From assembly GCA_007131465.1 (NCBI GenBank), contig SLQN01000035.1, positions 1 to 5,216 of the forward strand: a stretch of 5,216 nt of DNA, read 5' to 3'. Each line of letters opens with the position of its first letter. The stretch's first letter is position 1. The stretch comes from Paracoccaceae bacterium (GTDB taxonomy: Bacteria; Pseudomonadota; Alphaproteobacteria; Rhodobacterales; Rhodobacteraceae). Positions 1-4,347 of this stretch are shown here, in pieces. The translations under genes were made by a program, and so were the position numbers. A model generated the notes under the pieces. The model was given only the letters and a program-made list of their open reading frames with translations, had not been told where the DNA came from and ran no database searches.

Positions 1-1
1 C

Positions 2-547
2 TCGCAGCTTCCCAATCTCGACAAGCTCACCCGCATCGCTGCCGTGGTCAAAGTCGATCTGGAATGGCTCCTGTCGGGCAAGGGCCGCGTAAAGGGCGAT
101 GATCCCATCACCGACGATTACCATAACGACTTCGTCGCCATCCAGTATGCCGCTGCGCGCCCCTCGATGGGCGGCGGAGCCATTGTCGAGGACGAGGATC
201 GGACGGGACGGGATTTCCATTTCCGCCGCGCGTGGATTCGCGACAGCCTCAAGGCAGCGCCTTCTCTATTGCGCGTCATGACGGTCCAGGGCGACAGCAT
301 GACCCCAACGCTGAATGATGGCGATGTCATCCTGGTCGACATGAACCAGCGCAACCCGATCCCGCCAGGGGTATTCGTGCTCCATGACGGCATGGGCCTC
401 GTGGCCAAGCGGCTGGAGCATGTGCCCATGAGCGACCCGCCCCGCGTGCGCATCATCTCTGACAACCATCAGTATTCGCCATATGAATGCACAGCGGATG
501 AGGTCAATATTGTCGGGCGCGTGCGGTGGTATGGGCGGGAAATGTAG
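2..547 (+). CDS. CI/LexA-like repressor, S24 peptidase domain, 5'-truncated by window edge
   Basis: The frame is open from base 2, giving 181 visible codons up to the TAG at 545-547. The GTG at 44 is internal: codons before and after it read like the last helix of a Cro/CI HTH domain (LDKLTRIAAV followed by DLEWLLSGKG), so the DNA-binding domain begins left of the window. An acidic linker follows, then an S24 fold. The catalytic Ser is in GDSM (visible residue 99, bases 296-298) and the general-base Lys is in VAKRLE (residue 136, bases 407-409). The C-terminal strands (VRIISDNHQYSPY, then IVGRVRWYGREM) are typical of the family. S24 repressors bind operators as dimers, and many inactivate themselves by cleavage at Ala-Gly after DNA damage. 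Here the corresponding linker position appears to be Met-Gly (residues 56-57), so self-cleavage is uncertain. A phage or integrative-element origin is possible, but no other phage gene is visible. The domain call is firm; the target genes are unknown. Confidence 0.9.
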   Translation, partial: SQLPNLDKLTRIAAVVKVDLEWLLSGKGRVKGDDPITDDYHNDFVAIQYAAARPSMGGGAIVEDEDRTGRDFHFRRAWIRDSLKAAPSLLRVMTVQGDSMTPTLNDGDVILVDMNQRNPIPPGVFVLHDGMGLVAKRLEHVPMSDPPRVRIISDNHQYSPYECTADEVNIVGRVRWYGREM

Positions 548-755
548 CCATAAGCCATGTCATAATTCGCGGTGAAAACGGCCGCCGGCACGAGGTGGAT
601 TTTGGCGCGGGCGAGATCACCGTATCGTAGCGTCGCAGTCCACGGCCGCCTTGATGGTGTTTGCTTCCAGCCAAAGCGGGCCCAGTCGAATCACCGAACC
701 TAAAACATGGAGCCGATTGTGAACCCCACAGCTTTGGCGAGATTTCCTTTCGCCG

Positions 756-779
756 AAGGCGCCTTAGGGTCGACGTCGA
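756..779. promoter_or_regulatory. Pair of adjacent 10-bp palindromes, candidate operator
   Basis: AAGGCGCCTT (756-765) and TCGACGTCGA (770-779) are both perfect palindromes with centres 14 bases apart, about 110-135 bases upstream of the HTH-GNAT start. Their sequences differ, so they are not two copies of one site. Short GC-rich palindromes do occur by chance, so a regulatory role is only a suggestion. Confidence 0.25.
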
Positions 780-801
780 GAGACAAATCCGATCAGCGCG
801 C

Positions 802-826
802 GGACATGAAGGGGACATGAAAGGAC
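802..826. repeat. Phased direct repeat GGACATGAA, candidate regulator-binding site
   Basis: GGACATGAA occurs at 802-810 and again at 813-821, an 11-base step close to one DNA turn. A partial third copy (GGAC) starts at 823. The array ends about 63 bases before the ATG of the HTH-GNAT gene, a normal position for an activator site or an operator overlapping a promoter. Direct repeats one turn apart suit proteins that bind side by side on one DNA face. No matching copy was seen elsewhere in the window. Confidence 0.35.
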
Positions 827-885
827 CATTAAGGCGTATTCAAGCAATTTTTCCTTGCTTCGATCCCAGCGTTCCGCTCTCTTTT

Positions 886-899
886 TCACATGAGTGTGA
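886..899. promoter_or_regulatory. Short inverted repeat spanning the HTH-GNAT start codon
   Basis: TCACA (886-890) and TGTGA (895-899) form a 5-bp inverted repeat around a 4-base spacer, with the ATG at 890-892 inside it. This is not the CRP arrangement, which has the half-sites the other way round. A dyad on the start codon could serve autoregulation, but the arms are short enough to arise by chance. Confidence 0.2.
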
Positions 900-1768
900 G
901 CTTGGCAGAGATCATCCGCGCGCGTCGGATCGTTCGTGGGATGGAACGCAAGGATCTCGCGGCAGCAGTCGGGTGTGACGTTCGAACGGTGCGACGGTGG
1001 GAAAGTGGGAGTCGACCTCTAACACGGCACATGCCAGCCCTACGAAAGGCGCTCGAAATTCCCGTCGAAGAAATGGACCGCATCATGCTGGAGGTCATCA
1101 GCGACCGTAATGGCGGGCTGCGGATTGATGGAGCGGGTTTTCTCGAAGAGCGTAGTTTATCTTACCGCTGGCTGGTTGAAACCCTATTGGCCATGGACCG
1201 ACGCCTGATCGACAGCCACCCTGCGCTCGGCGTCCACAATCCCGACCAGTGGGCACCGATCTTCGAGGCACAGCCCGAAACCTGGCGCATTCTTACCCAT
1301 CACGGTCAGATCGTAGGCAACTGGCAGTTCGTACCCATCGCTCCTCGCGTGCATGACGAACTCCGGTCCGGCCGACTGTCAGATTCGCAGATTTGCCTAG
1401 ATCATCTCGTGTCGCTCGAGCTGCCCGGAGAATATGATGTCAACATCACCGCGCTGGTGCTCGAGCCGGCCTACAGGCAGGGCAAGGCACTGATCATGCT
1501 GCTGCGGTCCTTATGCGCTCAGTTTTGCCAGCTTACCAACCGCGGGCTTCGCGCCAAACGTATCGGTGCGATGGCGTGGACGCCTCAATCGGTCCTGCTC
1601 TGCCAGCGCCTCGGACTGAAACCTGTCAGCAATTCGAACAATAACCCTGGTATCTTTTTCGAGGCCGGGATCGAGACCTTGAATAATCCACTCGGTTTTC
1701 CCGAGTATGCGCATTTCAAGAAATTGCACCACACCGCAACAATGGAGGGCAATCCTAACCGCCATTGA
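890..1768 (+). CDS. XRE-family HTH protein fused to a GNAT-like acyltransferase domain
   Basis: This 292-residue protein has two parts. Residues 5-60 form an XRE/Cro-type HTH domain, with a recognition unit around KDLAAAVGCDVRTVRRWESG (21-40) that matches the usual pattern ending in W-E-x-G. Residues about 132-248 resemble a GNAT fold: strands WRIL and IVGNWQFVPI, then VNITALVLEPAY, a loop YRQGKA (195-200) in the place of the acetyl-CoA loop Q/R-x-x-G-x-G/A, helix LIMLLRSLCAQF, strand KRIGAMAW, and the late helix ending LCQRLGLKPV. The loop keeps Gly and Ala but lacks the first Gln/Arg, so catalysis is not assured. An acyl-CoA or metabolite sensor is an alternative. The ATG at 890 was chosen because the HTH starts directly after it. 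No Shine-Dalgarno is visible upstream, where the sequence is pyrimidine-rich, so a leaderless or weakly translated mRNA is possible. The target is unknown; the envelope genes downstream or its own promoter are natural guesses. Confidence 0.8.
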   Translation: MSVSLAEIIRARRIVRGMERKDLAAAVGCDVRTVRRWESGSRPLTRHMPALRKALEIPVEEMDRIMLEVISDRNGGLRIDGAGFLEERSLSYRWLVETLLAMDRRLIDSHPALGVHNPDQWAPIFEAQPETWRILTHHGQIVGNWQFVPIAPRVHDELRSGRLSDSQICLDHLVSLELPGEYDVNITALVLEPAYRQGKALIMLLRSLCAQFCQLTNRGLRAKRIGAMAWTPQSVLLCQRLGLKPVSNSNNNPGIFFEAGIETLNNPLGFPEYAHFKKLHHTATMEGNPNRH

Positions 1769-1857
1769 TGCTGCGGTACGCTTACGCGCCAATCTCGACT
1801 TGCGTTTCCAACAATCGCCAAAACTCGTGAAGGACAAATCGGCGCAACAGCGATCTA

Positions 1858-1870
1858 CTTCTGTCAGAAG
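1858..1870. promoter_or_regulatory. Perfect 13-bp dyad CTTCTG-T-CAGAAG, candidate operator
   Basis: CTTCTG (1858-1863) and CAGAAG (1865-1870) are exact reverse complements around a single T. The dyad lies in the 166-base gap between the HTH-GNAT stop and the first envelope gene, ending 64 bases before the ATG at 1935. The one-base centre suits a dimeric regulator better than an RNA hairpin, and no T-tract follows, so it is not a terminator. Position and symmetry make it the best operator candidate for the downstream operon; binding by the neighbouring HTH protein is inference. Confidence 0.4.
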
Positions 1871-1920
1871 CCAGGATACAAGCGGACTGCACCTTCCAAG
1901 AATTTATTAAGGATCCGAAA

Positions 1921-1926
1921 AAGGAG
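1921..1926 (+). promoter_or_regulatory. Ribosome binding site AAGGAG fixing the start at 1935
   Basis: AAGGAG lies 8 bases before the ATG at 1935. The in-frame GTG at 1929 is only two bases downstream of it and cannot be the start, so the coding region begins two codons later, directly at a Lys-Arg signal-peptide N terminus. Confidence 0.85.
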
Positions 1927-1934
1927 ATGTGGGC

Positions 1935-2828
1935 ATGAAGCGACATTCAATAGGCCTCGCGATTGTGGTGGCTTCCGTGGGCGCCGGCGATGCCGTTAGT
2001 CAGAGCTTCGCAGAGGGCAATCTCTTCTCCATGTCGTCCCCCGAAATGCTGGCGCTGAACTTGGCCGTCAACGGCATTACAATAAATGCCGACACGATGC
2101 TGCGCCCGACCCGAAGTGGGCCCTCGGATCCTTGGGAGCGCCGCGACGCGGAACAAAGCCTCGTGCAGGACATCGACCGCAGGATGCAGGCCTACTCGGA
2201 AAGCTTTGCGGCGCATGGAAGAGGTCACCTCATGCATGCAGTCACCGAATTTCCGTTGGCTCTGGCACGGTTTCATATAGAGACGCAAACCTTTACGGTC
2301 GATCTACCTTTGGCAGCGCTGGCGCCCTCCTTCATCGAGGATGCGCCACTGAGCGTCGAGCCTGCGCCGATGGTCATTTTTTTGTGGAAATGGCGGGATG
2401 ACGAATCGGCGTCGATTGCCGAACACCTGTGCGATAACCGTTTTCAGGAGCCTACCGAAACACTTTCAAGGCCAGCGGGATTTGAGCGCTTGCTGGTGGA
2501 TCGCGCACCCAACCTCTTTGGCCACCCGCCCTTCAACGGTCTGTCGACACCGATGCATCGGCGTACGGTCTGTACTCAACTCAGCGTGGATGATGACGAG
2601 GCCGCGCGGGAGATTTTCCGAGCCGCTGCGGACACACCCCTGTTCCTTAATGTCCATTGCGGCGGACTCGCTCCGGTACAGATCGGTCGGAGAGGCGCGT
2701 ATGAGGGGCTCGAGTCGGTCTGCATAATTCGCGAGGCCTCGCTCTCGAAGGGGGCGCCCCCAAACACCAACAAACTAATCGCCACTTGGGATCATGACGC
2801 CGGAGAATGGCAGTTTTTAGGTGACTGA
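1935..2828 (+). CDS. Exported protein of unknown function (297 aa), first gene of the envelope cluster
   Basis: I do not recognise a family. The N terminus (MKRHSIGLAIVVASVGAGDA) is a basic then hydrophobic Sec-type signal, with likely cleavage near residues 22-26 although the site is weak. No lipobox Cys is present. The mature part has no second hydrophobic segment long enough to cross a membrane, so a periplasmic or secreted location is inferred. It has four cysteines (166, 213, 242, 263), an even number compatible with two disulfides, and short strand-like stretches such as PAPMVIFLWKW and TPLFLNVHCGG. The C terminus ends in a strand-like WQFLGD. It follows the HTH-GNAT gene by 166 bases with a strong Shine-Dalgarno of its own, and the candidate operator dyad at 1858-1870 lies in that gap. 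The export call is moderate; the function is unknown. Confidence 0.75.
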   Translation: MKRHSIGLAIVVASVGAGDAVSQSFAEGNLFSMSSPEMLALNLAVNGITINADTMLRPTRSGPSDPWERRDAEQSLVQDIDRRMQAYSESFAAHGRGHLMHAVTEFPLALARFHIETQTFTVDLPLAALAPSFIEDAPLSVEPAPMVIFLWKWRDDESASIAEHLCDNRFQEPTETLSRPAGFERLLVDRAPNLFGHPPFNGLSTPMHRRTVCTQLSVDDDEAAREIFRAAADTPLFLNVHCGGLAPVQIGRRGAYEGLESVCIIREASLSKGAPPNTNKLIATWDHDAGEWQFLGD

Positions 2829-2866
2829 GTTCGGCCACAGACATTCACTAAGGAAAGGGGGTAAGA

Positions 2867-2962
2867 ATGTGCAGATACCACGATTTTCTCAAGAAATACC
2901 GCTTAGTGCATGAGGTGTACGAGCCGGGGCATCTACAAGGAACTACAAATATCGCTGCCTGA
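2867..2962 (+). CDS. Candidate small protein (31 aa) upstream of the membrane-protein gene
   Basis: An ATG at 2867 opens a 31-codon frame ending in TGA at 2960-2962. A purine-rich stretch AAGGAAAGGGGG ends about six bases before the ATG, a credible ribosome binding site for a gap that otherwise has no use for one. The peptide starts MCRYHDFLKKYRL, is basic and aromatic at its N terminus, and has no membrane segment. It could be a real small protein or a leader peptide: its stop codon lies in the left arm of the stem-loop at 2956-2974, just before the Shine-Dalgarno of the membrane-protein gene. No homology is known to me, and chance ORFs of this length are common. Confidence 0.4.
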   Translation: MCRYHDFLKKYRLVHEVYEPGHLQGTTNIAA

Positions 2963-2974
2963 GCCGTTCAGGCA
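2956..2974 (+). promoter_or_regulatory. 7-bp stem-loop overlapping the stop codon of the 31-codon ORF
   Basis: TGCCTGA (2956-2962) and TCAGGCA (2968-2974) pair perfectly around the 5-base loop GCCGT. The TGA at 2960-2962 is inside the left arm. No T-run follows, so it is not a classical terminator. Nineteen bases later comes the AAGGAG of the membrane-protein gene. A ribosome finishing the small ORF would open this stem, so it may modulate downstream translation or mRNA stability; a protein-binding dyad is the alternative. Confidence 0.45.
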
Positions 2975-2992
2975 ACGGCGTTATCTCAAGAG

Positions 2993-2998
2993 AAGGAG
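2993..2998 (+). promoter_or_regulatory. Ribosome binding site AAGGAG fixing the start at 3006
   Basis: AAGGAG lies 7 bases upstream of the ATG at 3006. The same frame is open back to an ATG at 2910, but that start has no such site and would place a basic, non-hydrophobic 32-residue extension in front of the membrane protein. Confidence 0.85.
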
Positions 2999-3005
2999 TT
3001 TTGAA

Positions 3006-3368
3006 ATGAATGCTGCAACGGGGTTGGGTATTGCCGGGCTGGTCATTGCAATTTTTGGGGCACTGACGCCCTTCATCGGGCTCTATTTGGGTTGGTTTGC
3101 GCTTCTGGTCGTGTCGGTCGCAGCATTGATGGGAGATCGAGGGCTCACCATAGCCACCGTCATAATTTCGGCCTTAGCCTTCATTTTCCTCACGCCGTCA
3201 CTTTGGGTGGGCGAAGGCTTGCGCGCGATGGCCAGCAGCTCGACGGCGCCGATGCCGCCTCGGCTGTTGTTGCCGATAACAGCCGTGATGCTGGCCGCGC
3301 CGGTAGTCTGCATGTTGCTGGGCCGGAAAGCGAGCGGGCAAGAAATCCGCAGCGCTCCGCCGAACTGA
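3006..3368 (+). CDS. Small integral membrane protein (120 aa, about four TM segments)
   Basis: This small inner-membrane protein belongs to no family I can name. Hydrophobic segments are visible at about residues 6-24, 26-42, 47-66 and 88-106. A short charged loop MGDRG (42-46) separates the second and third, and a polar loop with Ser, Pro and Arg (72-86) separates the third and fourth. The C-terminal tail is short and polar (GRKASGQEIRSAPPN). The first two segments are Gly-rich and nearly continuous (FGALTPFIGLYLGWFALL), suggesting a tight helical hairpin. No catalytic motif is visible. It sits between two genes for exported proteins and follows the 31-codon ORF, so it may be the membrane partner of an envelope complex. 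That role is inference from context only. Confidence 0.8.
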   Translation: MNAATGLGIAGLVIAIFGALTPFIGLYLGWFALLVVSVAALMGDRGLTIATVIISALAFIFLTPSLWVGEGLRAMASSSTAPMPPRLLLPITAVMLAAPVVCMLLGRKASGQEIRSAPPN

Positions 3369-3403
3369 ACTCAAGGCTGCGCGCGGCCAAGGGGAAAAGC
3401 CGA

Positions 3404-3505
3404 ATGAAGCAACCGCGCTGCCATATGCCGAGTCGGTCGGACCCGGGGCTCGCGAACGGGATCGTGTACGGCCGCACCGGATCTGCAGAACGACAACACT
3501 TCTAG
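3404..3505 (+). CDS. Candidate small ORF (33 aa) in the gap before the second exported protein
   Basis: An ATG at 3404 opens 33 codons ending in TAG at 3503-3505. AAGGGG at 3389-3394 lies nine bases before it as a possible ribosome binding site. The peptide begins MKQPRCHMPSRSDPG, is basic and hydrophilic, and resembles no family I know. The same frame is open for a long way upstream behind the membrane-protein gene, as expected in GC-rich DNA, which weakens the case. It could instead be noncoding spacer or a remnant. Confidence 0.25.
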   Translation: MKQPRCHMPSRSDPGLANGIVYGRTGSAERQHF

Positions 3506-3516
3506 CGAAGAGGATA

Positions 3517-3522
3517 AAGGAG
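3517..3522 (+). promoter_or_regulatory. Ribosome binding site AAGGAG for the exported protein at 3533
   Basis: AAGGAG lies 10 bases before the ATG at 3533, the third exact AAGGAG in this cluster. It supports the start at the Lys-Arg of a signal peptide. Confidence 0.8.
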
Positions 3523-3532
3523 CCTGAAAGTC

Positions 3533-4297
3533 ATGAAACGATGGCTGCATGCCGGCCTCTTGTCAGCCGGGATTATTTGGGGTGGCCCCTCGGTGGCCGA
3601 GACCCCGCAGTTCGACGGGGTATATGCCCAGTTGGAGGGAGGCGAACTGGTCGCCCTGCCCCACGTGCAGACAAAACTCGTGGTCTTTGCGGGCCGGGGC
3701 GACGACACCCAGTTGATCGAAGGCCCCTTCTTCACGGTCGGAGGCATGGACATGTTCGGCTGGCGGGCACGGCCTGCCGACCCCCGTTTTATGGTGTGTT
3801 TCGGCACCACCGGAATCGCGCGGGCCCAAATCGGCGACGCCGCGCCGATCGGTCTCGGTGCGCTCGAAGCGATCGTGGTTCGCTCGCCGGAACGCCATGA
3901 GATCGTCGGGATCGCCTACCTGACGGGTTTCGAAGCCGTGCAGACGTCGTTGCGGGAGCGTCAGGGCGCTGAGCCGCTTGCCAATCCGGTGCACCAAAAC
4001 CCACTCGAAGCATTCAATCCCGCCTTCACGGGTCTCGAAAGCTGTCAGGGACGCCCGGGTGAAGCGGTAGGCCAGACGGCAGAGCGGCCCGATCTGGTAC
4101 GACACAGTTGGGGGTGGTGGAATTTTCAAACCCAAACGGTTGATGCACTGGTGACCCGCTTTTACCCGGAGCAGAGGATACGCCCCCCCGAGCGGGCACC
4201 CGACTTCCTCGGGCAGGTAGGTATGTGGCCGATCGAAGGGTACGTCGTCGAGTTCATCGTTGGTGGTGCGCGACGGAGTTATTTCGTCGGCAGCTGA
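3533..4297 (+). CDS. Exported protein of unknown function (254 aa)
   Basis: The N terminus MKRWLHAGLLSAGIIWGGPS leads into VAET, a clean Sec signal peptide with a predicted cut after Ala22 (SVA then E). The mature protein, about 232 residues, has no further membrane segment and should be periplasmic or secreted. It contains two cysteines, Cys89 (MVCFG) and Cys171 (LESCQG), which could form one disulfide. Many short hydrophobic strands (KLVVFAG, FMVCFGTTG, LEAIVVRS, IVGIAYLTGF, YVVEFIVGG) suggest a mainly beta fold, and a Trp-rich stretch SWGWWNF (192-198) stands out. I do not recognise the family. It follows the membrane-protein gene by 164 bases and precedes the coiled-coil gene by 46 bases, with no terminator after its stop, so it is probably co-transcribed with the latter. 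Confidence 0.8.
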   Translation: MKRWLHAGLLSAGIIWGGPSVAETPQFDGVYAQLEGGELVALPHVQTKLVVFAGRGDDTQLIEGPFFTVGGMDMFGWRARPADPRFMVCFGTTGIARAQIGDAAPIGLGALEAIVVRSPERHEIVGIAYLTGFEAVQTSLRERQGAEPLANPVHQNPLEAFNPAFTGLESCQGRPGEAVGQTAERPDLVRHSWGWWNFQTQTVDALVTRFYPEQRIRPPERAPDFLGQVGMWPIEGYVVEFIVGGARRSYFVGS

Positions 4298-4308
4298 GAC
4301 AATAGATC

Positions 4309-4347
4309 ATGGAGAAATGTCAATTCACAATGAGAGGTAAATCATGA
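4309..4347 (+). CDS. Possible 12-codon upstream ORF overlapping the next start (ATGA)
   Basis: An ATG at 4309 reads 12 codons (starting MEKCQFTM) to a TGA at 4345-4347, which overlaps the ATG of the coiled-coil gene at 4344-4346 in the ATGA arrangement typical of translational coupling. The gap is distinctly AT-richer than its surroundings. No strong Shine-Dalgarno precedes this ATG, and a 12-codon frame can easily arise by chance, so this is a weak call. Confidence 0.2.
   Translation: MEKCQFTMRGKS

Larger units (their letters stand above)
548..889. other. Gap between the two regulator genes, no convincing gene, several short repeats
   Basis: About 340 bases separate the S24 repressor stop from the HTH-GNAT start. 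Frames here are short or have no plausible start, and none resembles a protein family I know. There is no clear rho-independent terminator behind the repressor gene. The right half is richer in structure: a 10-bp palindrome AAGGCGCCTT at 756-765, another TCGACGTCGA at 770-779, and phased GGACATGAA copies at 802-810 and 813-821. The promoter of the downstream regulator gene should lie here, but I cannot place its -35 and -10 boxes with confidence. Confidence 0.6.

Noticed and set aside
44..547. GTG at 44 as the start of the S24 repressor
   Set aside because: The frame is open to the window edge, and the residues before the GTG continue a typical CI-type HTH helix, so this is an internal Val codon.
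550..630. Short open frame after the repressor (reads SHVIIRGENGRRHEVDF)
   Set aside because: It looks protein-like and ends at TAG 628-630, but has no ATG, GTG or TTG at a usable position and only about 26 codons. It may be a remnant, but cannot be supported as a gene.
931..948. CGTTC-N8-GAACG as an SOS (LexA) box
   Set aside because: Alphaproteobacterial SOS boxes are direct GTTC-N7-GTTC; this one is inverted with an 8-base spacer and lies inside coding sequence.
661..978. 105-codon frame across the gap into the HTH-GNAT gene
   Set aside because: It has no Shine-Dalgarno, an arginine-rich composition typical of an off-frame reading of GC-rich DNA, and a large overlap with the well-supported HTH domain.
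979..988. CGTTCGAACG palindrome
   Set aside because: It lies in the recognition-helix coding region and is explained by codons; nothing suggests a site.
1929..2828. GTG at 1929 as the start of the first exported protein
   Set aside because: It is only two bases after AAGGAG, too close for initiation, whereas the ATG at 1935 is spaced 8 bases and begins a Lys-Arg signal peptide.
2910..3368. Upstream ATG at 2910 for the membrane protein
   Set aside because: It has no ribosome binding site and adds a basic hydrophilic leader; the ATG at 3006 has AAGGAG at the right distance.
3563..4135. 190-codon reverse-strand frame opposite the second exported protein
   Set aside because: It is antisense to a gene with a signal peptide and Shine-Dalgarno, has low-complexity off-frame composition and no recognisable domain.
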